Below are positions 1 to 8,354 of a stretch of DNA of 24,564 nucleotides, piece by piece. A model generated the notes under the pieces. It saw only the letters and a program-made list of their open reading frames with translations. It was not told the origin of the DNA and made no database searches. This stretch comes from Nostoc commune NIES-4072 (GTDB taxonomy: Bacteria; Cyanobacteriota; Cyanobacteriia; Cyanobacteriales; Nostocaceae), in NCBI RefSeq assembly GCF_003113895.1, contig NZ_BDUD01000001.1, positions 5,443,398 through 5,467,961 of the forward strand, given 5' to 3'. A program made the translations under genes and the position numbers. How positions within the stretch are numbered: position 1 is the stretch's first letter; each line of letters opens with the position of its first letter.

Positions 1-63
1 ACTCATTTGCTATTTCGGGGTACTCATTTGCTATTTCGGGGTACTCATTTGTTATTTTGGCGT
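1..63. repeat. 21-bp tandem repeat, three copies
   Basis: Three head-to-tail 21-bp units lie at 1-21, 22-42 and 43-63. The first two are identical and the third differs at four positions. Each carries a CATTTG(C/T)TATTT core. The array may continue to the left of the window. It can be aligned in the same register and orientation with the 21-bp units at 19825-19887: the third unit here matches the second unit there at 14 of 21 positions. Regular 21-bp units near an element end resemble transposase-binding sites, but that reading is inference. Confidence 0.85.
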
Positions 64-113
64 GTCTATAACGCACCTTACGAAACTACTAGAATTGAAA
101 CATAGTGCTGGTC

Positions 114-136
114 ATACTTGTGTGTACACCGTAGCC
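114..136. mobile_element. Probable right end of a small TIR element (partial)
   Basis: The stretch ending in ACACCGTAGCC matches 19 of 23 positions of the right terminus at 19927-19949. Its reverse complement matches the left terminus at 19794-19816 at 21 of 23 positions. It lies 50 bp to the right of a 21-bp tandem array, the same order as in the complete copy (39 bp there). I read it as the right end of a second copy whose left part is outside the window. Homology stops right after GTAGCC. Confidence 0.55.
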
Positions 137-170
137 AACGCTAGTAGGGAAGGGGTTGGGGGTTAGGTCT
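135..170. repeat. Dispersed repeat, copy 1
   Basis: This 36-bp stretch starting CCAACGCTAG and ending GTTAGGTCT matches 20119-20154 at 31 of 36 positions, in the same orientation. Its complement reads as the pyrimidine-rich CCTAACCCCCAACCCC type that I recall as common between genes in Nostoc genomes. No function is evident. Confidence 0.7.
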
Positions 171-214
171 GAGAGAAAGTTGCACACGGCGTTATTTAGC
201 ATTTTTCTACAGCC

Positions 215-1618
215 CTACAATCTTTGGTCTTTTGGATGCAAACTGTACCAGCCATACCAGTGACGAACTGCTAGCCAAACGGCTGAAAGCAAACCCGCGA
301 GGCTGAGGGTTAGTCCACTGAACGGTACTAATAAGCCAAAGATGGGTAATACTGCTCCAGCAATAGTGCAGATAATAGCAGCAAGGGAAGCACTGCGACT
401 TGCCCCTAATCCCCATGTCAGAAACAGTAAGATAATGGAAATTAAAGTCCAAGCCAACTCAGCATTCATGACGCGAGCTAGATAAGTCAAAGTCAATAGA
501 CAAGCAAAGAAAATACTAGCAGCGATCGCAATATTTTTAAAACTCATTGGCAGTGACAAATATAACAACAATATCCACCACAAAAATATTGCTGGTGCTA
601 GCAATAAAAGACGCCCAATTATGCCAGTGTGACGAATAGGTTCGGTGTTGGTAAACACTCCAAATGGATTTTTGACTGAAACATTATCGTCAAACTTCCA
701 AGTAAATTGCGTACTGCGTCCGTCAACTTTAATTTCATTAGGTACAATACCACTGGCAAAATCAGCCGGAGCAAAGTTAGCAATTGCTGTGAGGCGGAAG
801 TTGGAAAGCAACTGTCCCGTTGCACTATAAACCCAGCGCGGCCCTCCTTGAGCCTTATAAGTAACTCGAAAGGTGGTTTCTTCTCCTGGTTGTAAGCGGA
901 AGGGAAAACTATAATTACCCGCGTTGGTTGGTTGTAGTCTAGTGCCATCACGCTCGACTTTATAGCTAGCAAGAAGTGTATAACCGTTGGGTGGCGGTGC
1001 TTCAAAGAAAAAATTATTAATATCCTTTAGTTGGTTAACTACTTTATAGTCAGCAGTATAATTTGCTTGATAAACCGAGCTACGACCTGGAACATCTACG
1101 CTTTGGTCAAGCTTGACTTGAATTTGCGAACCAGCCAACATCAAGAAGCGAGTAATTTCTCGCGTCTGGTTTACCTTAACAATTTTGCCATTGATTTGAG
1201 TGTTATAGGAGTACGGCTCTTGAATAGAGTAGCGGACTTGCGGCGCAAATTGTTCGAGCCTCTCACCTGCAACAGTTTGAGCGACTTGAGCCACTTTTGC
1301 TTGTTCCCAGTGGTGGTAGCGATTGCTTAAAGTTGAACAGAGAAAAAATCCTGGTACTAACAGAATTAATACTAGAGTTAAATGCTGTAATCCTCGCAGC
1401 AATTGAGAATAACCAACAGCCCATTCGCCGATGAATATAACTTGTTCCGGCTTGCTTCGACGTAGAGAAAAACTGATCAGTGCGATCGCAATTCCTAAAG
1501 CTACGACTAAAAATACTAATAATAGTGAAGCTTTGAGCGCTTGGGTTCCAAATTGGACAAGCTCAACTGGATGCGTCAAATCAGGTAATCCGGGAATACC
1601 TTGAGCAGAAGATGACAT
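215..1618 (-). CDS. Hypothetical integral membrane protein with a large extracytoplasmic domain
   Basis: A 467-aa protein that I do not recognise. Two hydrophobic segments lie near residues 28-51 and 78-96. A soluble region of about 240 residues follows (roughly 97-335), with alternating polar and hydrophobic residues that suggest beta structure. Four or five further membrane segments fill about 337-450. The N-terminal pair, long loop and C-terminal bundle suggest a receptor- or permease-like envelope protein, but no catalytic or binding motif is visible. The ATG start follows a 130-bp spacer from the kamA-like gene on the same strand, so co-transcription is possible but unproven. The gene is full length and uses HIP1 octamers like its neighbours, so there is no sign of recent transfer. 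Confidence 0.8.
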   Translation of the reverse strand: MSSSAQGIPGLPDLTHPVELVQFGTQALKASLLLVFLVVALGIAIALISFSLRRSKPEQVIFIGEWAVGYSQLLRGLQHLTLVLILLVPGFFLCSTLSNRYHHWEQAKVAQVAQTVAGERLEQFAPQVRYSIQEPYSYNTQINGKIVKVNQTREITRFLMLAGSQIQVKLDQSVDVPGRSSVYQANYTADYKVVNQLKDINNFFFEAPPPNGYTLLASYKVERDGTRLQPTNAGNYSFPFRLQPGEETTFRVTYKAQGGPRWVYSATGQLLSNFRLTAIANFAPADFASGIVPNEIKVDGRSTQFTWKFDDNVSVKNPFGVFTNTEPIRHTGIIGRLLLLAPAIFLWWILLLYLSLPMSFKNIAIAASIFFACLLTLTYLARVMNAELAWTLISIILLFLTWGLGASRSASLAAIICTIAGAVLPIFGLLVPFSGLTLSLAGLLSAVWLAVRHWYGWYSLHPKDQRL

Positions 1619-1748
1619 TGGTTGATTTTTGCAGAATTTGGAAAACCAGACCGATAAAATCTCTTAAAAGTTTCTGGAAATGGGTATAAATTATTCTCCA
1701 ATCTGGTCGTGGTTATCAATCCCTCACCGAATTACCCTAATCGCCAAT

Positions 1749-3074
1749 TTAACTTTGTTCTTTCAGAATTTTTTTTAATTTATTCTCATAGAAAAATTCC
1801 TTTTCTCCCATCGCTGGAACTAAATCAGTTAACCAGGTTGCTTTCTCGTCATAACGTGCAAAGAAAGGACGTTTACACCAATTGGGATCGCGTCCTTGTA
1901 AAAAAGAAAGTACAAATACTTTCTCGCCATAAATCTCAGTTACGCCATCCACTGCAACTTTACCTGGTAGCGCTGACATGACTGGGCCACGAGCCGTGCG
2001 AGCTAACCCAGACACTTTTTGTATTGCTGCTTGATAAATTTCCCAAGCTCGAATAATTGGCAGTTCAAAGTAATGTTTTGCTCCAGTATCTCGTTCCATA
2101 AACATATAGTAGGGAACGCAACCAAGGCGAACTTGTTCTTGCCACATCTGTATCCATAATTCTGAGGAATCATTAATTCCCCGCATGAGTGGCCCTTGGG
2201 TGCGAATTTGTGCGCCTGTATTACGAATACGTTGGAGCGCTGCTTGAGCAATTTCAGTTTTGATTTCTGTCGGATGATCGTAGTGCGCCATAATCGACAG
2301 ATGTTTGCCTGAATTCGTAACTTTCTCAAACAAACGTAAGACATCATCAGCATCTTCATCTGTAACAAAGCGATAAGGCCAGTAAGCTACCGATTTAGTA
2401 CCAATCCGAATTGTTTGAATATGTTCAAAACCGGAATTTAGGAGTGGTTCAATATATAAAGCCAAATGTTTCGCTTTCATTGTCATTGGATCTCCGCCAG
2501 TAATTAAAACATCTGTGACTTCTTGATGTTGGCGGAGATACTCTTGAAAAAGTCCTGATTCACGGGTAGCAAATTTCATTCCGTCCATCTTCACAAATTG
2601 CGGCCAACGGAAACAAAATGTGCAATAAGCATGACAAGTTTGACCTGCTGTCGGAAAAATCAAGACTGTTTCGGGATATTTATGTTGAATTCCTGGTACT
2701 TGTTTTCCATCTAAAGTTGGAATATTATGTTCTGCCTGTCCGCCTGGATGAGGGTTAAGTTGCGATCGCATTGTATTTACTACCTGACGCAGGTCTTCTG
2801 GCGTGGAATTTTGCAGATGCCAAATAACCTTGTCTAGAGATTCAGGAGCTAACATTTCTTTTTGAGGAAATGTGAGGCGAAAGATGGGATCTTCAGGAAT
2901 TTTTTCCCAGTCAATCAATTCTTCTACTACATAATTATTGACACGGAACGGCAACACTTGGGCAACTGCTTTCATTGTTAAACGTTCTGTTGTTGAAAGT
3001 TTTTGCAGTTGAGGAAGCCGATCTATATTTTTAACTTCATATAACTCAATTTTTTTATGGTTAAGTTGTGACAT
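1749..3074 (-). CDS. KamA-family radical SAM protein (lysine 2,3-aminomutase-like)
   Basis: A 441-aa protein with a radical-SAM [4Fe-4S] motif, CxxxCxxC, at C147, C151 and C154. A GGDP SAM-contact motif lies near 193-196, and PLMRGIND near 295-302 is typical of the KamA family. K372, in LPGK, is the likely PLP lysine, equivalent to K337 of clostridial lysine 2,3-aminomutase. In that enzyme D330 and D293 bind the substrate lysine side chain. Here the segment before the PLP lysine reads VMSALPGK, with no aspartate at the D330 position, so the substrate may not be free lysine. The family moves amino groups between adjacent carbons using a 5'-deoxyadenosyl radical and PLP. No partner enzyme lies nearby. 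I see no convincing ribosome-binding site before the ATG. Confidence 0.88.
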   Translation of the reverse strand: MSQLNHKKIELYEVKNIDRLPQLQKLSTTERLTMKAVAQVLPFRVNNYVVEELIDWEKIPEDPIFRLTFPQKEMLAPESLDKVIWHLQNSTPEDLRQVVNTMRSQLNPHPGGQAEHNIPTLDGKQVPGIQHKYPETVLIFPTAGQTCHAYCTFCFRWPQFVKMDGMKFATRESGLFQEYLRQHQEVTDVLITGGDPMTMKAKHLALYIEPLLNSGFEHIQTIRIGTKSVAYWPYRFVTDEDADDVLRLFEKVTNSGKHLSIMAHYDHPTEIKTEIAQAALQRIRNTGAQIRTQGPLMRGINDSSELWIQMWQEQVRLGCVPYYMFMERDTGAKHYFELPIIRAWEIYQAAIQKVSGLARTARGPVMSALPGKVAVDGVTEIYGEKVFVLSFLQGRDPNWCKRPFFARYDEKATWLTDLVPAMGEKEFFYENKLKKILKEQS

Positions 3075-3404
3075 TTAATTATTATTAACTTACATAAAAA
3101 TACTTTTATATTTCAATACACTTCGGTTAAGATCACAGTCCTTAAAAATCCTCATTAATCCCTCTTAAAAAAAGAATTTTAGGGGTATTTAATCTTATCC
3201 AAACTTTATTAGTAAGTATTTGAAAATCATAGTGGCATGTTAGCAATAATAAGAGTTAGTAAATTTGAAAAATCATTCGACTGATATAATTTAACATAAA
3301 GGTAATCTTTCCAAAGAATTAATTAAATTTAACAATAATAAACTACTAATACACCTTTTAAAAAGTGCAATTCAAGAGCATTATTATTATTTTTAATTAA
3401 CGAA
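3075..3404. other. AT-rich intergenic region, no gene seen
   Basis: These 330 bp are very AT-rich and contain no open frame worth calling. They must hold the 3' end of the STAND gene transcript and the promoter of the kamA-like gene, both on the minus strand. I see no clear hairpin terminator. A stretch near 3160-3190 has CCCTCTTAAAA and AATTTTAGGGG as weakly complementary arms, too imperfect to call. Confidence 0.6.
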
Positions 3405-6400
3405 TTAATCTTCAATAGCACCCAATTCTTTAAGTGTATTTTTTTGTTCTTCCCCTAAACCAGATAGCCCTTTGATATTCATTCCTTCATAAGGTCTTTT
3501 TGACATGAGTGTTTTGATACACTCTCCAGTTTTGACATTCCATTGCTTAATAGCTCCATCCTGGGAACCACTATACAAAGTTCCATCCGAACTAAAGGTA
3601 ACAGAACGCACCCAATTATTATGTCCTTGCAAAATAATCAGACGTTGGCCTGTGTCAACATCCCAAATTTCTACAGTGTGATTAACACAAGCACAGCCAA
3701 GAATCTTACCATCAGGACTAAAAGCAACAGAACGTATCCAATCATCATTGACTAAAGTTTTGCAACATTCGCCAGTCTGAAGATCCCATAGCCGTACTGT
3801 CTTGTCATCACCGCCACTAGCTAATAACCCTCCAAATTGCCCTTGTGAAGAGAGGAGCGGGCTAAAAGCAACAGACCATATTCGCATAGTATGCCCTTCC
3901 AAAACTCGAATGCATTCCCCTGTATAAACATTCCACAGCCGCAGTGTTTGATCATCATTTCCACTAGCAAGGATTTCACCATCAGGGCTAAAACTGACAG
4001 ACTGCACCCAATTTGTATGCCCCTGTAATGTTTCAAAGCATTGGCCAGTCCGAACATTCCATAACTTGATGTTGCAATCAACACTACCACTAGCTAGAAT
4101 TTGGCCATCATGACTAAAAGCAATAGAGCGGATGCGATCGCTATTTTGCAAAACTTTCACGCACTGTCCACTCAGAGTATCCCAAAAGCGGATAGTTTGG
4201 TCATCACCGCCGCTAGCTAATAGTCCCCTAGCGAGCGGACTAAAAGCAACAGACCAAAGCCGGCCAGCATGTCCTTCCAAAGTGCTGATACATTGATCAG
4301 TCTGAACATCCCACAGCCTGACGGTTTTATCATCATTGCTACTAGCAATTATCTTCCCATCTGGACTCAGGGCTAGATCGTGTACCCAATTGGTGTACCC
4401 CTGCAAGATTTGGATACATTGATAAGTCTCGATGTCCCAAAATCGAACGGTTTTGTCATAGCCACCAGTGGCGAGTGTTTTTCCGTCAGGACTAAATGCA
4501 ACAGACAGAATAGAATTACTGTGTCCTTTTAAAGTTTTTAATAATTTTCCTGTTTGAACATCCCAGAGTTTCACGGTTTTGTCATCGCTACAACTGGCGA
4601 TGATCTCTCCTCCTTGTGAAGAGGAAATCGGACTCAAAGCTATAGAATGGATTAAATTGGTGTGTCCTTTTAAAGTATTTAATAACTTCCCTGTTTGAAC
4701 ATCCCAGAGTTTTACGGTTTTGTCGTCACTACAACTAGCAAGTATTTCACCATCAGAACTAAACACTACAGACTGGACTAATTTAGTATGTCCCTCAAGA
4801 GTTTTTAAACATTTACCTGTTTTTACATCCCACAACTTCACAGTTTGGTCAGCACTACCACTGGCAAGGATTTTTCCATCAGGACTAAAGGCAACAGAAC
4901 GAACGAAGTTGTTATGTCCTTTGAAAATTTTCCAGCATTGTTGAGTACCCAGATCCCAGAGTCTAATGGTTTTATCACTACTAGCACTGGCGACAATTTT
5001 GCCATCAGGACTGAAGGCAACAGACCTGACCCAGCTAGTATGTTCTTCAAGAGTCATGAGATGTTTTTGGCTATCAACATCCCAGAGTTTTACAGTATGG
5101 TCATCACTACAACTAACTAAAGTTTTACCATCGGGACTAAAGGCAACAGTTCTTACCCAGTTAGAGTGTGCTTTCCAATGAAAAAGTTGCTCACCATAGG
5201 TAGCTTGCCAAAAGCTAATCCGGCCATCAGCTTCACCTGTAGCAACAATTTCTCCATTTACAGGATTAAATGCCACTGACAAAATACTATCGAAAATTCC
5301 TGTAAATACAGACTTAGATAAATCAGAGTTAGCAAAGTTAACATTATGCAAGTTCACACTTGTTAGGTAGGCTTGCCATATCTTGAAATTGGAAAAATCA
5401 CATCCAGTTAAATCAATTTCCAAATGACAAAGGAGGTTAATGATATTTCCCCCAGCATAACCTGATGTCAGAGGGGTGTTTACTCGGAGCAATTCTATTA
5501 TTTTTAATAAATGTTCTTTAATCCGATCTTTATTGCCGAACTTATTAATTAACTTTTCAATAACAGGTTCTAAAATTAAACGAATTTGGGCATTTCTAAC
5601 TTTTCCTTCTATTTGTGCTTTGAATAAGGCATGGCTCTTTAACAAGGAAATATTTTTTAGATTAATCTCAGAAATAATTTCTTCACTAACCTGGCTAACA
5701 AATTGGCTAATAATATATTCCATAACTACAGCTTGAAGCATAAATTTTGCCAAACCCTTCTCGTTAAAAATTAGCGATCGCCGTCGCAATGATTCTAAAG
5801 CTTCAATTAATTCTGGTTGTGATGTAGTTGAAATAACATCTGCTTGTAATTCTATAAATGAAGTAGGCTTGCAATTAATCCCTAACCAGTATAAAACTTC
5901 CTTTTCTAAATTTGATAATCGATTAAATTGCTGTTCTAATAGATTGCGGATATCTCCAAATAGAACGGAAATATCACAACTAATAAATTCTGATATATTG
6001 CTACCAAAGACTTCTTGAATCGTATTGCAAACGATTTTTAAGGCTAAAGGATTACCTGCATACTGATTAATTAATTTGTTCCAGTCTTTCTCTGAACCAA
6101 AAAAATCACCTTTGCCCACAAATATGCTTTTTGCAGCAATGTTTTCTAGCCCATTTAGCTGCAAGGATTTAACTTTAAGATTGCTTCCTTCTAAGGTGAT
6201 AATTTCTTTGGGACTTTCACGACTGGTTAAGACTAAACAGCTTTGATGAGGCACTTCCCCTACTTGTCGGAAAAATTCTCCATATTCTTCATATCCTTCT
6301 CGATATTGACCGACATAATCACCTCCAAGCAGGACTGACTCTACATTATCTAGTACCAATAAACAGCGATGTTTCCGCAAATAAGCAATCAATTGCGAAA

Positions 6401-6959
6401 TTCCTACTTCTTTGGGTTCATTCTTTTTAGAGAAGAACTCAATCAGGTCTGCAAAAATCTCCTTAACAGAGGGTGCATGACGTAGGGATCGCCAGATAAC
6501 ATACTCAAACTGTCCCTGAATTTTCTGTGCCAGCTTGATAGATAACGCTGTTTTGCCAATTCCCCCCATACCGAATATTGCCACAAGCCGACAACGGTCT
6601 TTGTTTACCCATTGCTGTAAAATATCTAACTCCGACTCGCGCCCAAAGAAAACGGGGACATCAGGTGCTTCGCCAAAATCATGACACGATAAGGCATTAA
6701 CTACTGTTGATAACTGATATCTTTCCTGAAAGATACTCCTAATCACCTCTAATTTCCCAGGAGTACTTCCAGCAATGTCAAACTTTTGGTAAACCGAACC
6801 AAGCCGCTTCCGCACTGCTGCTGCACTAATTTCGAGAGTGGTTGCAATAGACTCTGCCGTTTGACCAGCTAACGCTAGAAGTAAGGCACTTACCTCAGCC
6901 TCAGATACATTGTGTTCGGCTGTAACCGTTCTCAAGAAACTTTCAGGAATTTCCGTCAT
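3405..6959 (-). CDS. STAND signalling ATPase: HTH - NB-ARC - 14 WD40 repeats
   Basis: An 1184-aa protein counted from the ATG at 6959. A LuxR-like helix-turn-helix lies at about residues 18-62. An NB-ARC ATPase follows, with Walker A GMGGIGKT (130-137), Walker B LLVLDNVE (200-207), an LTSRE sensor (about 244-248) and GNPLAL (302-307, the GLPL motif). A helical linker, a short pentapeptide-like stretch (about 508-545) and 14 WD40 repeats (about 555-1150) come next. Fourteen blades fit two seven-bladed propellers. STAND ATPases typically sit ADP-bound until their repeat sensor meets a ligand, then bind ATP and oligomerise; the N-terminal domain is usually the output, here perhaps DNA or protein contact. 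The frame extends upstream to a TTG at 6980, but the ATG has GGAG 11 nt before it. The ligand is unknown. Developmental signalling and defence are both possible. Confidence 0.9.
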   Translation of the reverse strand: MTEIPESFLRTVTAEHNVSEAEVSALLLALAGQTAESIATTLEISAAAVRKRLGSVYQKFDIAGSTPGKLEVIRSIFQERYQLSTVVNALSCHDFGEAPDVPVFFGRESELDILQQWVNKDRCRLVAIFGMGGIGKTALSIKLAQKIQGQFEYVIWRSLRHAPSVKEIFADLIEFFSKKNEPKEVGISQLIAYLRKHRCLLVLDNVESVLLGGDYVGQYREGYEEYGEFFRQVGEVPHQSCLVLTSRESPKEIITLEGSNLKVKSLQLNGLENIAAKSIFVGKGDFFGSEKDWNKLINQYAGNPLALKIVCNTIQEVFGSNISEFISCDISVLFGDIRNLLEQQFNRLSNLEKEVLYWLGINCKPTSFIELQADVISTTSQPELIEALESLRRRSLIFNEKGLAKFMLQAVVMEYIISQFVSQVSEEIISEINLKNISLLKSHALFKAQIEGKVRNAQIRLILEPVIEKLINKFGNKDRIKEHLLKIIELLRVNTPLTSGYAGGNIINLLCHLEIDLTGCDFSNFKIWQAYLTSVNLHNVNFANSDLSKSVFTGIFDSILSVAFNPVNGEIVATGEADGRISFWQATYGEQLFHWKAHSNWVRTVAFSPDGKTLVSCSDDHTVKLWDVDSQKHLMTLEEHTSWVRSVAFSPDGKIVASASSDKTIRLWDLGTQQCWKIFKGHNNFVRSVAFSPDGKILASGSADQTVKLWDVKTGKCLKTLEGHTKLVQSVVFSSDGEILASCSDDKTVKLWDVQTGKLLNTLKGHTNLIHSIALSPISSSQGGEIIASCSDDKTVKLWDVQTGKLLKTLKGHSNSILSVAFSPDGKTLATGGYDKTVRFWDIETYQCIQILQGYTNWVHDLALSPDGKIIASSNDDKTVRLWDVQTDQCISTLEGHAGRLWSVAFSPLARGLLASGGDDQTIRFWDTLSGQCVKVLQNSDRIRSIAFSHDGQILASGSVDCNIKLWNVRTGQCFETLQGHTNWVQSVSFSPDGEILASGNDDQTLRLWNVYTGECIRVLEGHTMRIWSVAFSPLLSSQGQFGGLLASGGDDKTVRLWDLQTGECCKTLVNDDWIRSVAFSPDGKILGCACVNHTVEIWDVDTGQRLIILQGHNNWVRSVTFSSDGTLYSGSQDGAIKQWNVKTGECIKTLMSKRPYEGMNIKGLSGLGEEQKNTLKELGAIED

Positions 6960-6970
6960 GAAGTAAATTT

Positions 6971-6974
6971 CTCC
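6971..6974 (-). promoter_or_regulatory. Ribosome-binding site deciding the STAND gene start
   Basis: On the minus strand GGAG lies 11 nt before the ATG at 6959. The in-frame TTG at 6980 has no comparable purine-rich site, so the ATG is the better start and the protein is 1184 rather than 1191 residues. Confidence 0.5.
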
Positions 6975-7040
6975 AGCCAAAACTATTTATCAATATGTAA
7001 ATTTATTTATGGGGTTTCTCAGTTCCCAGTCTTAGGCATT

Positions 7041-7065
7041 GGCGTAGCCCGTCGTAGACATCGCC
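7041..7065. repeat. Dispersed GGCGTAGCCCG-type repeat
   Basis: A 25-bp stretch starting GGCGTAGCCCG and ending GACATCGCC sits between the STAND gene and the 129-aa gene. From memory this is a very common interspersed sequence of Nostoc-type genomes. GGCG and CGCC at its ends, with TTAGGC and GCCTAG outside, could form a weak stem. It has no known function. Confidence 0.5.
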
Positions 7066-7086
7066 TAGCTTCTCTAAAAGAAGCAC

Positions 7087-7157
7087 ATTGACAAGACACT
7101 ACTAAACTATACTCTAAATTATCAACTTGTCAATTTAGTTTATCAATTTATTGACAA
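7087..7157. promoter_or_regulatory. Three phased TTGACAA-type octamers in a divergent promoter region
   Basis: The octamer ATTGACAA occurs at 7087-7094 and 7150-7157, and its exact reverse complement TTGTCAAT at 7127-7134. The last two form a perfect 8-bp inverted repeat with a 15-nt spacer. They lie in the 286-bp region between the divergent STAND gene and the 129-aa gene, so they could be operator half-sites for either. No regulator can be named. The AT-rich context makes chance occurrence possible. Confidence 0.4.
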
Positions 7158-7245
7158 CATTCATAAAGTAAATGTAGAATCTATTACAAATTAGGTGTGA
7201 ATCGCGAGGATAGCTGAAGTAACTAGCACTGAGGTACCCCACACT

Positions 7246-7635
7246 ATGCCAACACCTGACGTTTCAAATTCTGCCCAAGAATTATTTGAGTTGCTTGAGA
7301 AAGATATTCTTGCCTGTCACACTTGCAAGGATGGAATGATTGAAGTGACTATCCGCAAGATCGGAACCGAAGAGTTTGAGTTGCGTGTCATCTCTTTCCG
7401 AGGTTCTTTTCGTTGCGTTCATGCGGATCTAAATAGGTATTTACAGGAGTTACCGATAGATACAACAGATACGCAAAGTCAGGTATCTATTTATCGCGAT
7501 CGCTTTCGAGTCGGGTTGAGGAGATTGTTAAAGAAGGGGTTTGGACTACTCAGACTAGACTTTTCTCGATGCAAGAAGGGAAATCCCGCGCCGATATTTG
7601 GCTGGATGGTATCTGAATTGTTGGATAAGGACTGA
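7246..7635 (+). CDS. Hypothetical protein, 129 aa
   Basis: A soluble-looking 129-aa protein of no family I recognise. It begins with an acidic helix (AQELFELLEKDI). A CHTC motif follows near residues 24-27, then an alternating polar/hydrophobic stretch that suggests beta strands (IEVTIRKI, FELRVISF). A basic C-terminal half includes RDRFRVGLRRLLKKGF. The two close cysteines plus two later ones could bind metal, but no complete zinc-finger pattern is visible. The ATG at 7246 has GAGG about 12 nt upstream, an acceptable but loose site. The gene is divergent from the STAND ATPase, and a strong terminator hairpin lies 164 nt after its stop. Confidence 0.65.
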   Translation: MPTPDVSNSAQELFELLEKDILACHTCKDGMIEVTIRKIGTEEFELRVISFRGSFRCVHADLNRYLQELPIDTTDTQSQVSIYRDRFRVGLRRLLKKGFGLLRLDFSRCKKGNPAPIFGWMVSELLDKD

Positions 7636-7798
7636 GTTTGGTTGTTTTTGCCAATCATTATAACCAATTACTAACTATTAACCATCAATAACCACTAATT
7701 TCATCTCAAGGTTTAGAGAAACAGTAAAAAATTGTTTTCGTTCTTGAGGTTAACAAGGGAATAATTTTCCAGCCCAAGAGAGTCTATAAAAAGACTAC

Positions 7799-7850
7799 AA
7801 CAGGGTTGACATGGTGCTAACAAGTGCCCCGTCAACCCTGTTATTTTTTA
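7799..7850 (+). terminator. Strong hairpin terminator, 12-bp stem
   Basis: AACAGGGTTGAC (7799-7810) pairs perfectly with GTCAACCCTGTT (7831-7842) across a 20-nt loop, and TTATTTTTTA follows. It probably ends the transcript of the 129-aa gene. It is also only 30 nt before the ATG of the next small gene, so an attenuator or leader role is possible. Confidence 0.8.
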
Positions 7851-7871
7851 TCTATTTATTAGGAGGAAAAA

Positions 7872-8102
7872 ATGACTACGAATCGTCACAGCTTTTTATT
7901 TCGTTTGACTTCCCGGTTTCTTAAATATTTTGCTTGGTTTATATTTGGTCTAGCGATCGCTTACGTTTTGTCAGCTATTTTCGGAAGCTCACATATTGCG
8001 ATGAGTCTACTACCTTTTGTTTTTTATTGGGTCATTTTGCGATGTGGGTTGATTCTCCTTTGCTTAATATTGACGACAGTAATTTTTGAATCTGTTCGTT
8101 AA
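7872..8102 (+). CDS. Small two-span membrane protein, 76 aa
   Basis: A very good ribosome-binding site (AGGAGG, 5 nt before ATG) supports this start. The 76-aa product has a basic N-terminus (residues 1-17) followed by two hydrophobic segments near 18-37 and 42-69. It is therefore probably an inner- or thylakoid-membrane protein with two spans. I know no family for it. It lies directly behind a strong hairpin terminator and ahead of another small membrane-protein gene with the same arrangement. Short hydrophobic proteins of this kind include respiratory or photosynthetic accessory subunits, stress proteins and type I toxins, and the sequence does not decide between these. Confidence 0.7.
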   Translation: MTTNRHSFLFRLTSRFLKYFAWFIFGLAIAYVLSAIFGSSHIAMSLLPFVFYWVILRCGLILLCLILTTVIFESVR

Positions 8103-8121
8103 CATCTCACAAATAATATTC

Positions 8122-8197
8122 GACTTTCACATTTTGCATCATTCTCAACTAATATCCTCGCTCACTTTAAATTAATATTGCTGCTAGCGTGAAAGTC
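8122..8197. repeat. Spaced inverted repeat, 9-bp arms
   Basis: GACTTTCAC (8122-8130) and GTGAAAGTC (8189-8197) are perfect reverse complements 58 nt apart, just after the 76-aa gene. They could fold a long-loop structure in the 3' region of its message. No T-run follows, so this is not a typical terminator. Confidence 0.4.
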
Positions 8198-8267
8198 TGA
8201 ATTCCTTTACAAAGCTTTTTAGAGCCGTAAAAAATTTCGTCTCTAAGTATCCCTGACTGTATTTAGG

Positions 8268-8310
8268 ATGTGTTAGAAGATTTTTTCAATCTAACACATT
8301 ACCTTTTTTG
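8268..8310 (+). terminator. Hairpin terminator, 10-bp stem
   Basis: ATGTGTTAGA (8268-8277) pairs perfectly with TCTAACACAT (8290-8299) across a 12-nt loop, and TACCTTTTTTG follows. It lies 166 nt after the 76-aa gene and 55 nt before the next start codon, so it probably separates the two transcripts. Confidence 0.65.
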
Positions 8311-8354
8311 TCAAACATCAGCCAAAAAATGATCAACTGGAGACGGAAGGAAAA

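Noticed and set aside
1..63. Tandem 21-bp units considered as a CRISPR array
   Set aside because: The units are contiguous with no spacers, so they are a tandem repeat.
1749..3074. Naming the radical SAM gene kamA or epmB outright
   Set aside because: Key substrate-binding residues differ from lysine 2,3-aminomutase, and no EF-P lysylation genes are adjacent.
3543..5736. Many short plus-strand frames across the STAND gene
   Set aside because: They are antisense shadows of the repetitive WD40 and NB-ARC coding sequence and lack ribosome-binding sites.
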